Positions 45,201-52,452 of a stretch of 64,000 nt of DNA are shown here, piece after piece. Origin of the DNA: SpSt-398 sp041752235 (GTDB taxonomy: Bacteria > Bacteroidota > Bacteroidia > Chitinophagales > Chitinophagaceae); the NCBI GenBank assembly GCA_041752235.1, contig JBGSHM010000031.1, positions 62,001 through 126,000 on the forward strand. The letters run 5' to 3'. The notes under the pieces are model-generated. The model ran no database searches and was not told where the DNA came from. It saw only the letters and a program-made list of their open reading frames with translations. The first letter of the stretch is position 1; every line of letters begins with the position of its first letter. The position numbers were made by a program, and so were the translations under genes.

Positions 45201-47067
45201 CTTTTTTGCTTAGGCGTCGACCTATTAAGTCGTACGTGTATTCAGACACATCTCCCAGGCTGGTTTCCTGTCTGGTCATTTTGCCCGAGATGGTATCAAA
45301 ATGCCTTGTAAGGGTATTGTTTTTACTATCTGTTTTGGTAACAATGAGCCGCTGGGTGCCGGGATCGTATTGAAAGGAGTTTGTATAGCTTGTTTCGACC
45401 GGTTGTATCTTATTGTTGACCGTTTTATCCCAGCTTAGCGTTTTTGTAGCGATACGACCATTTTGATCATATTGAAAAGTGGTCTTTTTTTCGGGAATAA
45501 ACGTTGAATTATCATTTGAATTGGTTATCCTTCCCACCTGGTTACTGAGGACATGTTTTCCTTCAGCGTCAAGGGTGTTTGTATTTTGAAGAATGACGGG
45601 TGTGGATGCAATAATGCCCTGGGGTTTATAGTCCAGCTCCTGTTTGATTAATAACATCCTATATCCGCCATCATCATATGTTGATTTTACCGACGATACA
45701 AGGGTTAAATGGCCTGTGGTAAGATCTGTATCCCACTGGCTATGGTCTGTCACCTGCCCATAGTCATTATAAGTGAATTGTGCCTGGTGCCGGCTTGTTT
45801 GTCCCGTTTCATTGTATAATTCAGTGGTCACCTTATTTTTTGCCTGATAATTCGGGGGTAGATCATTGAAAGGTGGGAAATAACGGTCGCCGTCTTCTCC
45901 TGTATAGTTGTATTTGGTTTGGCTGATATGACTATTATCTGCTTTTGACTGGATATCCTCCTGCAGTTTTAAATGCAAATAGTTATAGGAATTCTTTGTT
46001 ATGGTCACTCCATTATCGATTACGGAAGTGTATATATATTGACTATTAAAGGAATCCATCAATGCATCGCCTTTGTTTTTTGTTTTATAGGTTGGAAAAC
46101 CCAGGTTGTTAAAGCCAGCGCCTCCAGAGGTGAAGTCGTATGATGTTATTCGTTTTTCCTTCTGGTGGATGGTCGTTTCCGTCTGGATGACATCCTTTGG
46201 TAGCATATCCCCTTCAGAGGAGAGGTAATGGATAGTCACATAATTGAACTCTTTGACCAGTTGGGTGGGGTAGGTGATTTTTGAGATCAAATCCTGACGT
46301 ACTATTCCTCCATTGTATTCCAGGGTGGTCACTTCTCCCAGTGGGTTGGTGTATTGAATAAGCTGGGTATTATTGCTGTTCAGGGAATAAGTGAATACAA
46401 CATCATTTCCTGCACCTGTTGGGTAATTTACCTGAATATTGTTCCCGGAGTAGGTGAGTGTAATGGTTTGCCCAAAACTATCTATGATTTTTACCAGTTT
46501 GGTGTTGTAAATATTTTGATCGGGTGTGTCATAATAAAAAAGTAAATGGTTGCCATCTATATCATCCACGGCAATTAACCGCCCGATAGCATCAAAATAC
46601 TGGTTTTTCCCATTGTGGTATTTTAATTGAAAGGCATAATTCTCGCTTGTGTCATAGGGAAGTTTTGGATATTCAAACATTCCATAGGAGATCAGCTGAA
46701 TGTCTTTCAGTTTATAATATTGTAATCCTGATTTTGCTTCCGGATTCAAAAAGTACTTTGCCCCGCCATTCAGATTTAGCTGGTTGTCGACAATATAGCT
46801 GAGTTTGTAAAACCATCCTGGTGGCAGGCCTAATACAGAATTCGAGGAGGGGTCGTCACGTTGTGTATATTGTATCGAAAGATCGACATCCATACCCAGT
46901 ATGCCAGGCAGTTTGGGTGGGTTAATTTTTAAGGATAATTCACCCGTACGAGGGTTTACTGAACCATTCAGGTAGTTTGTCGCAACGGAGTAGGGGGATT
47001 GATTGTCTGATGTTTGGGTTTTGGATGGCAGGATGACGGGACCGTCATGTTTAGACACTCGGCTCAT
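42235..47067 (-). CDS. RHS-repeat polymorphic toxin with papain-like C-terminal domain
   Basis: 1610 residues from the ATG at 47067, no signal peptide. Residues about 100-1300 are YD/RHS repeats forming a shell, ending in the core motif GLYYLRARYYLPHIMRFINRD (about 1321-1342). Then come one hydrophobic stretch (LLTGITVLFTAIITVVSFGA) and a variable tip of some 150 residues. The tip has C1478 (NNCFFCTAAH), H1560 (SHWINA) and D1577 with Q1579 (YDAQSN), the layout of papain-fold toxin-1 glutamine deamidases or proteases. The gene is AT-rich compared with its neighbours, suggesting transfer. Delivery route and target are unknown. Confidence 0.88.
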   Translation of the reverse strand: MSRVSKHDGPVILPSKTQTSDNQSPYSVATNYLNGSVNPRTGELSLKINPPKLPGILGMDVDLSIQYTQRDDPSSNSVLGLPPGWFYKLSYIVDNQLNLNGGAKYFLNPEAKSGLQYYKLKDIQLISYGMFEYPKLPYDTSENYAFQLKYHNGKNQYFDAIGRLIAVDDIDGNHLLFYYDTPDQNIYNTKLVKIIDSFGQTITLTYSGNNIQVNYPTGAGNDVVFTYSLNSNNTQLIQYTNPLGEVTTLEYNGGIVRQDLISKITYPTQLVKEFNYVTIHYLSSEGDMLPKDVIQTETTIHQKEKRITSYDFTSGGAGFNNLGFPTYKTKNKGDALMDSFNSQYIYTSVIDNGVTITKNSYNYLHLKLQEDIQSKADNSHISQTKYNYTGEDGDRYFPPFNDLPPNYQAKNKVTTELYNETGQTSRHQAQFTYNDYGQVTDHSQWDTDLTTGHLTLVSSVKSTYDDGGYRMLLIKQELDYKPQGIIASTPVILQNTNTLDAEGKHVLSNQVGRITNSNDNSTFIPEKKTTFQYDQNGRIATKTLSWDKTVNNKIQPVETSYTNSFQYDPGTQRLIVTKTDSKNNTLTRHFDTISGKMTRQETSLGDVSEYTYDLIGRRLSKKDPLGNMVNWSYDDVANKITKEQGLGYKTYTYYNGFGNEIQHSDNLGAGGKERIVQTKGYDNVGRLSWVCGILGENTKISFAYNARGMVASKTDALGNITTYTYDSVAKIKTTFFNNIKTKEEQYNNYKKKIRSQFYSAESNDTATSSTGYNSYNKKVYFNTGDKDNSLDWTAEEYTFDASKAMTGKVVTGWDNVKQTETYVRDIFNKIVEKVNGCEMATGEISNASSSVLHNNTVGLLHKEENPLGLIQQYEYDGEGNNTAKIGFDSKKINFSYYPNRKLKQKWYQEIDGSTQTFNYAYYDNCDFVKSITNTNNETIAFEYEPDGKVTKISYPDGKTIQWKYDNEKNCLDHIIDAAGNKIKYSYDSFGRLSGITSLDFGVVLTYFDKSSDASNSGRLQTIQYSNGMLLSLSYNGYSMMKEIIVTNTKNNILLKVGYEYNENNKTISSISYSSEVYDSLDVNHISNYSYTSTGKLVSESTTKLNGEIINSVAFTYDAAGNVLTKSTSTTKGTDLILYSYDTDNKLLSIKDGANTLKPIYDTNGNMIADGYGNAYAYNNLNQLISYTDVKQVKSVYTYYPNGLRRSKKVGDSAEVVFYYDHDKAPNIINEIQGDIAASYVLLGSLRYIRIIKDSNGTTPQYIIHDKKDILLTIDQNDEAISTYDYSAYGSDRSLSQENNSGSFTIYANPFKYTHEYQDIESGLYYLRARYYLPHIMRFINRDSIQIFNHYSYADGNPVMMTDKTGHTPWWNWLLTGITVLFTAIITVVSFGAAAPAAAAADAAEIGGIAADAGVSAAEAGEVGSAAIEGSAESGVINASETVASQINPDVLPGQGGFDPDAQTVWPNDINPNGLNNNCFFCTAAHVMDESAPDVAEYLGMEEGWMPEDRAGQAFYQLNLSQTGEFDITTDNAAEAFDFMTRQEPGTRFGFNFETGVDTSHWINAESQGPGNFVTLYDAQSNYLVNNNPWQWPNGYYRIMRFIDGMNLMDN

Positions 47068-47089
47068 TTCAATGAATTTTAAAGGATAG

Positions 47090-47136
47090 CAACTCAATTT
47101 AAGGAGATGGTACAATCATCTCCTTAAATTGAGTTG
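47090..47136 (-). promoter_or_regulatory. Perfect 20-bp hairpin before the RHS gene
   Basis: 47090-47109 and 47117-47136 are perfect 20-bp complements around the loop gtacaat (key arm CAACTCAATTTAAGGAGATG). It lies 38 nt after the small partner gene's stop and 22 nt before the RHS start codon, with no T-run. A strong intercistronic hairpin of this kind could set RNA stability, partial termination or protein ratio. Confidence 0.75.
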
Positions 47137-47174
47137 TTGAATCTGGTTTAATTAATGTTGTAATTATTCTTTAA

Positions 47175-47570
47175 TTACCTGGGCAGGTTTCGGTACCATA
47201 CCACCAAATTGGATGGGTCGGATAATGAGTTATCAAATGACACCTGCGACCAAAAAGTTTGGGCGTCTGTCAGTCCATTTGCCGGGTCATTGAGAAAACT
47301 GGTCAGTTGCGTGTACATGCCGTTGTAATCTCCGTCAGTTGAGAAATGTTTGAATGTCCAGGTATCCCCAAGAGTGGTAATATCGGGAATGGATTTAGCG
47401 TCGGTGGCATAAACCATTAGTACCCGGGCATTACCGGAGTTTCGATTGGACATTGCAACTTTTAGTGAACTCATTTCACTGGGAGTAAGGGCATTGATAT
47501 CATTCAATGTCGTGTTGTACAAAGTGTCATCTGAAAATGTAGCATTTTCTTCTTTGAAAACCCATGTCAT
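47175..47570 (-). CDS. Unknown small protein upstream of the RHS gene
   Basis: 131 residues from the ATG at 47570; the frame is open to 47810 but that part is low-complexity and unlikely to be coding. It is soluble, acidic, with LYNTTLNDINALTPSEMSSLKVAMSNR and a Trp/Phe-rich second half (TWTFKHFSTDGDYNGMYTQL, TFWSQVSFDNSL). No family recognised. It precedes the RHS gene on the same strand. It could be a chaperone, adaptor or immunity partner, or unrelated; nothing in the sequence decides. Confidence 0.6.
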   Translation of the reverse strand: MTWVFKEENATFSDDTLYNTTLNDINALTPSEMSSLKVAMSNRNSGNARVLMVYATDAKSIPDITTLGDTWTFKHFSTDGDYNGMYTQLTSFLNDPANGLTDAQTFWSQVSFDNSLSDPSNLVVWYRNLPR

Positions 47571-47810
47571 AGTTTTAAGTTTTATGGTTATTAAAATGGA
47601 GAAGTGGGGATAGGGAGGGATACTGAATATATGGATTATATTCAATAACGGAATATTATTTTTCTTTTTGTTTAAGTAGGTTGGCTGTTTTGTTTTATAA
47701 GATTGATTGTCTAAAAAGCGGCTGATTTTTTTGGGAAAGTTTAAAAAGGGAGGAGGAGGCAAGTGAATGTTTGAAGCTATATTCTTTTTTAAAAAAAGAA
47801 TTCCGGGCAT

Positions 47811-47842
47811 AAAAAAAGCTCCGATTACTCAGAGCTTTTTTT
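47811..47842 (-). terminator. Terminator of tRNA-Asp
   Basis: AAAAAAAGCTC (47811-47821) and GAGCTTTTTTT (47832-47842) form an 11-bp stem with a T7 run on the minus strand, directly behind the tRNA 3' end. Confidence 0.85.
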
Positions 47843-47843
47843 G

Positions 47844-47917
47844 CGGACCGGACGGGACTCGAACCCGCGACCTCTGCCGTGACAGGGCAGCATTCTAACC
47901 AACTGAACTACCGATCC
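47844..47917 (-). tRNA. tRNA-Asp (GTC)
   Basis: 74 nt. The acceptor stem GGATCGG pairs with CCGGTCC, discriminator G. D-arm GTTCAGTTGGTTAGAAT, anticodon loop CTGTCAC with anticodon GTC, T-arm GGGTTCGAGTCCC. No CCA is encoded. Confidence 0.95.
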
Positions 47918-48149
47918 TTAGTTCCCGGTAAGGGGTGGCAAAGATAGGGGAAAATGGGTTTTTTACAACAAAAATTCCTCTTGATTTTTTTTAAGATTGG
48001 TTTCCAATTCCCCATTGGGCCAAATTCACATGACCCGAAAATCCGCCATTCCTGCCATTTCCCTCCAATCCGTGTAAACCCCTAAATCCCAAACCCTAAC
48101 ACCCCAATATTAATAAATCCTTACCTTAGCAACCCTATCATAGTCACCT
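47918..48149. other. Gap between tRNA-Asp and accA
   Basis: 232 nt without a coding frame, between divergent units. A TTACCTTAG box (48121-48129) is one base off the Bacteroidota -7 consensus and could serve accA. Nothing else stands out. The stretch 47571-47810, ahead of the small RHS partner, is also non-coding and A/T-rich. Confidence 0.4.
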
Positions 48150-49121
48150 ATGCCAACCAATGCCAACAGACAGTTCCTGGAGTTCGAAAAACCGATCAAA
48201 GACCTGATCGAGGAGATCGAGCACCTGAAGAAAAGCAGCGAAGCAAAAAAAATAGACCATAGCTCCGGCATCCACCAACTGGAGGAGATGATCCTTGAAA
48301 AAAGAAAAGAGATCACGCACAACCTCTCCAGTTGGCAACGGGTTCAACTTAGCCGCCACCCCGACCGCCCCTATACGCTTAAATACATTGATAAAATGAC
48401 CACGCAGTTCCTTGAATTGCATGGCGACCGCAATGTAAAAGATGATAAGGCCATGGTGGGTGGATTCGCCCAACTGGATGGAGAAACAGTGATGATCATC
48501 GGTCAGCAAAAAGGGATCAATACCAAAATGCGGCAGATGCGCAACTTTGGTATGGCCAATCCGGAAGGCTATCGTAAAGCCCTCCGACTGATGAAACTGG
48601 CGGAGAAATTCAATAAACCGGTCATAACCCTGATTGATACACCCGGGGCCTTCCCGGGACTGGAAGCGGAAGAACGCGGCCAGGGGGAGGCGATCGCCCG
48701 GAATATTTATGAAATGATCCGCCTCAAAGTACCCGTGATCTGTGTGATCATCGGCGAAGGAGCCAGCGGTGGTGCCCTCGGGATCGGTGTGGGTGACCGG
48801 GTCTTTATGATGGAAAATACCTGGTACACCGTGATCAGCCCGGAAAGCTGCTCCTCTATCTTATGGAGAAGCTGGGAGAAAAAGGAAGTGGCGGCCGAAC
48901 AACTGCGACTGACCGCGGAAAAAATGCTGGGCTTTGGCCTGATCGATGGTATCATTCCGGAACCCATTGGCGGCGCGCATTGGGATTATAACGAAGCCGC
49001 ACAGATATTAAAGGACTACCTGATACCCGTAATTAAAGAATTAAAGAATATCCCTCCTGAACAACGCGTAAACCAGCGCATCGAAAAGTTCGGGAAAATG
49101 GGATTTTATGACGAGAACTAA
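48150..49121 (+). CDS. accA: Acetyl-CoA carboxylase carboxyltransferase subunit alpha
   Basis: First step of fatty-acid synthesis: transfers carboxyl from biotin to acetyl-CoA with AccD. 323 residues, normal for the family. N-terminal LEFEKPIKDLIEEIEHLK, then ARHPDRP-like LSRHPDRPYTLKYID, and the crotonase-type core LIDTPGAFPGLEAEERGQGEAIARN and IGEGASGGALGIGVGDRVFMMENTWYTVISPE. It starts a plus-strand run with dapA; a repeat lies between them. Confidence 0.97.
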   Translation: MPTNANRQFLEFEKPIKDLIEEIEHLKKSSEAKKIDHSSGIHQLEEMILEKRKEITHNLSSWQRVQLSRHPDRPYTLKYIDKMTTQFLELHGDRNVKDDKAMVGGFAQLDGETVMIIGQQKGINTKMRQMRNFGMANPEGYRKALRLMKLAEKFNKPVITLIDTPGAFPGLEAEERGQGEAIARNIYEMIRLKVPVICVIIGEGASGGALGIGVGDRVFMMENTWYTVISPESCSSILWRSWEKKEVAAEQLRLTAEKMLGFGLIDGIIPEPIGGAHWDYNEAAQILKDYLIPVIKELKNIPPEQRVNQRIEKFGKMGFYDEN

Positions 49122-49125
49122 GAAG

Positions 49126-49189
49126 TCGGGGGTCCAAGGTCCGATGTCTGGTTGGGAGATTGGACTCCGGACCCCGGACTCCGGACTAA
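49126..49189. repeat. gtccgg-type dispersed repeat (copy 1)
   Basis: Runs of tccgg/tccga/ccgga units (tccgatgtc, ggactccgg, accccggact) fill the accA-dapA gap. A related block lies at 58970-59034. Both look like members of a short intergenic repeat family. Confidence 0.5.
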
Positions 49190-49223
49190 ATTACTTCAGT
49201 TTAATTAAGATTAAGATAAGCCA

Positions 49224-50111
49224 ATGTCTCTACGTAAGAAATTCACAGGAACCGGCGTCGCCATCATCACTCCCTTTCACGAGGATGGCAAAATTGACTG
49301 GGAGAGTTTCCGCCAGGTGATCGAATACCAGATCAAGGGAGAAGTGGAATACATTGTGGTACTGGGTACCACCGGTGAATCAGCTACCATCCATGGAGAA
49401 GAAAAGAAAAGGGTCTTCAGCTTTGTCAATGAAGTAACCGCAGGACGTATCCCCCTAGTGGCCGGTATCGGTGGCAATGATACCCACGAAGTGGTGGCCA
49501 TGATCAAGACCTTTGATGTAAAAGGCTATGATGCGATCCTCTCTGTATCGCCCTATTACAATAAACCCAATCAGGAAGGGATCTTTCAACATTATAAAGC
49601 GATCGACGCGGTAACACCCCTGCCGATCATCTTATACAACGTGCCTCCCCGCACGGGACAAAATGTAACCGCCGATACGCAATTGCGTATTGCCTACGAA
49701 TGTAAAAATGTGTTTGCCACCAAAGAAGCAAGCGGCAATTTTGAACAGATCTCACGCCTCATTAAATACAAACCGGATGATTTCATGGTCATCAGTGGAG
49801 ATGATGGCATCACTCTACCCATGATCGCCCTGGGTGCAGAAGGGGTGATCTCGGTGGTGGCAAATGCTTTTCCACAGGACTTTTCGGATATGGTGCGCTA
49901 TGCCTTGAAAGGCAAACTGAAAGAAGCACAGACACTCCACTATCGCTATATGGATATCATCAATTCGCTATTCACCGAGGGTAGTCCGAGTGGGGTGAAA
50001 GCCTATCTCTCCGAAATGGGGCTTTGCAAAAACTGTTTCCGACTACCGGTTTATCCCGTAAGCGATAAACACATGGAAAAGATCCGCGGGCTGATGATGG
50101 GAGCAGAATGA
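49224..50111 (+). CDS. dapA: 4-hydroxy-tetrahydrodipicolinate synthase
   Basis: Condenses pyruvate with aspartate semialdehyde in the lysine/diaminopimelate pathway. 295 residues, (beta/alpha)8 barrel. GTGVAIITPF start, VLGTTGESATIHGEEKK pyruvate-binding loop, the catalytic Tyr in LYNVPPRTG and the Schiff-base Lys167 in FATKEASGN, followed by SGDDGITLPMIALGAEGVISVVANA. No unusual features. Confidence 0.96.
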   Translation: MSLRKKFTGTGVAIITPFHEDGKIDWESFRQVIEYQIKGEVEYIVVLGTTGESATIHGEEKKRVFSFVNEVTAGRIPLVAGIGGNDTHEVVAMIKTFDVKGYDAILSVSPYYNKPNQEGIFQHYKAIDAVTPLPIILYNVPPRTGQNVTADTQLRIAYECKNVFATKEASGNFEQISRLIKYKPDDFMVISGDDGITLPMIALGAEGVISVVANAFPQDFSDMVRYALKGKLKEAQTLHYRYMDIINSLFTEGSPSGVKAYLSEMGLCKNCFRLPVYPVSDKHMEKIRGLMMGAE

Positions 50112-50130
50112 TACCCTAATTTCACGCTAC

Positions 50131-50985
50131 ATGAAACCGCAAAGAAATCAGCCCTTCCCCTCAATCCTGATAATCCTGATAATCCTGGTATTCCTGGCGC
50201 ATCCTGGTAATGGGCAAGAACGGAAAAGCACCGCCCTGTCCACCGTCCAGATCATGGATACCGCCTTTCAAATGACAGAATTGGGCAGGACCCGTCTCAT
50301 TCGAATTCGTCTGCCCAAAGATTACGATGGTTCAAAAAAGAAATACCCTGTTCTTTATATGCACGATGGCCAAAATCTGTTTGATGCGGCCACTTCCTAT
50401 GCCGGTGAATGGGGTGTGGATGAAGCATTGGATAGCCTGGGGGTGAAATGGGGAGAGTGTATCGTTGTGGGTATTGACAATGGCCCGCGAAGAATGAACG
50501 AATACGCGCCGTATGATTTCAAAGTAAACGGGATCAAGGATGGCAAAGGAGAAGGCACCGCCTACGCGCATTTTCTCATCAATGAACTCAAGCCTTTTAT
50601 TGATAAAAAATACCGGACCAAACGAGGTCGCAAACATACGTTTATCGCTGGCAGTTCCATGGGTGGATTGATCTCCATGTATGCCGTGCTTCAATATCCC
50701 AGGGTATTTGGCGGAGCCGGTGTTTTTTCACCTTCCTTCTGGATCGCAAAAGATATTTACCCGGCCATTGATGGGGTGCAAAAAAAATTAAAGACAAGAA
50801 TCTATTTCTTCGCCGGTATGCAGGAAGGGCCGGGGATGGTACCGGAAATGTTGCAGGCCTTTGAGGCTGTAAGAAAAAAATCACGCGCACGCATCACCGT
50901 AGCAATACGAGGCGAGGGAAAACACAATGAAGCTACGTGGCGGGCGGAATTGCCGGCCTTCTTTCAATTTCTTTGGGGAGGTTGA
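50131..50985 (+). CDS. Secreted alpha/beta-hydrolase, esterase-D-like
   Basis: 284 residues. N-terminal signal (SILIILIILVFLAHPGNGQ) followed by a putative-esterase fold: YPVLYMHDGQNLFD, the nucleophile elbow FIAGSSMGGLISMYAVL and a C-terminal GKHNEATW that supplies the His. The same family includes carbohydrate esterases and enterobactin-esterase-like proteins; the substrate is not evident. It starts 19 nt after dapA, perhaps by read-through rather than shared function. Confidence 0.85.
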   Translation: MKPQRNQPFPSILIILIILVFLAHPGNGQERKSTALSTVQIMDTAFQMTELGRTRLIRIRLPKDYDGSKKKYPVLYMHDGQNLFDAATSYAGEWGVDEALDSLGVKWGECIVVGIDNGPRRMNEYAPYDFKVNGIKDGKGEGTAYAHFLINELKPFIDKKYRTKRGRKHTFIAGSSMGGLISMYAVLQYPRVFGGAGVFSPSFWIAKDIYPAIDGVQKKLKTRIYFFAGMQEGPGMVPEMLQAFEAVRKKSRARITVAIRGEGKHNEATWRAELPAFFQFLWGG

Positions 50986-50992
50986 TTTTTAT

Positions 50993-51066
50993 ACCGCCAT
51001 GACACGAAGGCGCGATGGTACGCTAAGATTTTATGGCGCTACTAAGTGCCTTGGCGCCTTGGCGGT
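50993..51066. repeat. accgcc-family inverted repeat (copy 3)
   Basis: Begins accgccatgacacgaaggcgc and ends gtgccttggcgccttggcggt. It separates the converging esterase and rnz genes and is the best-preserved copy of the family. Confidence 0.7.
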
Positions 51067-51072
51067 AAATAG

Positions 51073-51975
51073 TCACACCCGATAAGTAACCCCCTCCAAC
51101 GCCAACTCCGTATTCGGAAAAACCTCTTTCGCTTCCTTCTCAAATTCTTCCAGCGTGTCATACTTGCTGCTAAAATGCCCGATCAGCAATTTCTTGACCT
51201 TTGCCTTTCGGGCAATGGTAGCCGCTTGTTTGGTGGTGGAGTGAAACCGCATGGTCGCCCTTTCTTCCAGATGGTGGAGATAGGTGGTTTCGTGATAGAT
51301 CATATCGGCTTCCTTAATATGCGGCAGGATGGATTCATCGTATTTGGTATCGGCGCAAAAGGCATAGACCCTTCCCGGCAGGGCCGCTTCGGTCACCCAA
51401 TCATTTTTTACTACTTCGTCATTCTTGTTGGTATAATCCATGCCGTCCTTTAGTTTATTAAAAAAGGAGGAAGGAATGCCATGCTCCCGTGCTTTCTCGG
51501 GTAAGACCTTGCGCGGTTTCTTTTTCTCCCGAAAAACAAAACCATAACACTCGATCCGGTGATTGGTACGAAAACAGGATACGGAATAATCTTCTTCATC
51601 TACCAATAAACTTTCCTGGGTGATCGTATGGAAATGCAGGGGAAAACTCAAGGTGGTATGGGCCACCTGAAGTTGTAATTCGATAATCTCCCGAAGCGGG
51701 GAGGGGCCGTAAATATGTAATTCCTGTTGGTGACTGAGCAGTCCAAAGGAATTGATCAGCCCGATCAAGCCAAAATAATGGTCACCATGCAGGTGAGAAA
51801 TAAAAATATGAGAGATTCTGGCCCGCCGGATCTTGTACCGCATCATCTGTATCTGGGTACCTTCGCCACAGTCCACCAGGAAGCTGGTGCCTTTCAGCGT
51901 GATCAGTTGGCTGGTGGGGTGACGGTCAAAGGCCGGTACGGCAGAATTATTACCTAAAATGGTGACAGCGAGCAT
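51073..51975 (-). CDS. rnz: Ribonuclease Z
   Basis: tRNA 3'-end processing endonuclease. 300 residues from the ATG at 51975 (MLAVTILGNNSAVPAF); a TTG at 51990 is also in frame. Metallo-beta-lactamase fold with the HxHxDH zinc motif in SHLHGDHYFGL, the flexible-arm insertion (about 165-190), AFCADTKYD and a C-terminal HFSSKYD. Downstream of the STAS gene with a 15-nt gap. Confidence 0.94.
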   Translation of the reverse strand: MLAVTILGNNSAVPAFDRHPTSQLITLKGTSFLVDCGEGTQIQMMRYKIRRARISHIFISHLHGDHYFGLIGLINSFGLLSHQQELHIYGPSPLREIIELQLQVAHTTLSFPLHFHTITQESLLVDEEDYSVSCFRTNHRIECYGFVFREKKKPRKVLPEKAREHGIPSSFFNKLKDGMDYTNKNDEVVKNDWVTEAALPGRVYAFCADTKYDESILPHIKEADMIYHETTYLHHLEERATMRFHSTTKQAATIARKAKVKKLLIGHFSSKYDTLEEFEKEAKEVFPNTELALEGVTYRV

Positions 51976-51990
51976 GCACGAAATTAACAA

Positions 51991-52359
51991 TTATCCTAAT
52001 AGCTCCCTTTCGATCTCTTCCATTTGAACGATGTCCCAGGCTTCACTTTCACTGGGTGTCACATTCATGATATCCAGCAGTTCACTCTCCTCCAATTGCC
52101 TTTCCACGGCCTTCTGAAGACAACAAATGACAAAACTGGCGTTCTTTTCATAAAAGGTTTGTTGTAACTTGACGAGGGACCCGGCAACCCCGTCCCCCAG
52201 TTCTTCGATCATTTCAAGGTTCAGTACGATATTTTTAACGTCATTTTGGAGGAATGGAAGGAAACTATTGGCCAATTCCTCTGTCATACTAGCAGATATC
52301 GTGGGGCCTGCTACCGTGATGACATGAAATTTCTCTTTGGTATCGATTTTGACGTCCAT
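51991..52359 (-). CDS. STAS-domain protein
   Basis: 122 residues from the ATG at 52359 (MDVKIDTKEKFHVITVAG). Single STAS fold as in anti-sigma-factor antagonists: VKNIVLNLEMIEELGDGVAGSLVKLQQTF holds the usual strand and turn, but the canonical phospho-acceptor Ser in DSSG is replaced by a Gly-Asp-Gly (ELGDGV), so classic phospho-switching is unlikely. It precedes rnz by 15 nt. Role unknown. Confidence 0.8.
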   Translation of the reverse strand: MDVKIDTKEKFHVITVAGPTISASMTEELANSFLPFLQNDVKNIVLNLEMIEELGDGVAGSLVKLQQTFYEKNASFVICCLQKAVERQLEESELLDIMNVTPSESEAWDIVQMEEIERELLG

Positions 52360-52452
52360 AACAATCTGGTTTATCAACAATACGTTAGTAAGAACGGGTG
52401 AACCCGGATCAAATTTATTCGTTATTATTGTATCACAAGCAATTAAACTTAA

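Noticed and set aside
47782..47802. ttcttttttaaaaaaagaa palindrome
   Set aside because: A homopolymer T/A run gives chance symmetry; the neighbouring tRNA terminator explains the region better.
47571..47810. Upstream extension of the small RHS partner
   Set aside because: Low-complexity, A/T-rich translation; the ATG at 47570 gives a normal N-terminus.
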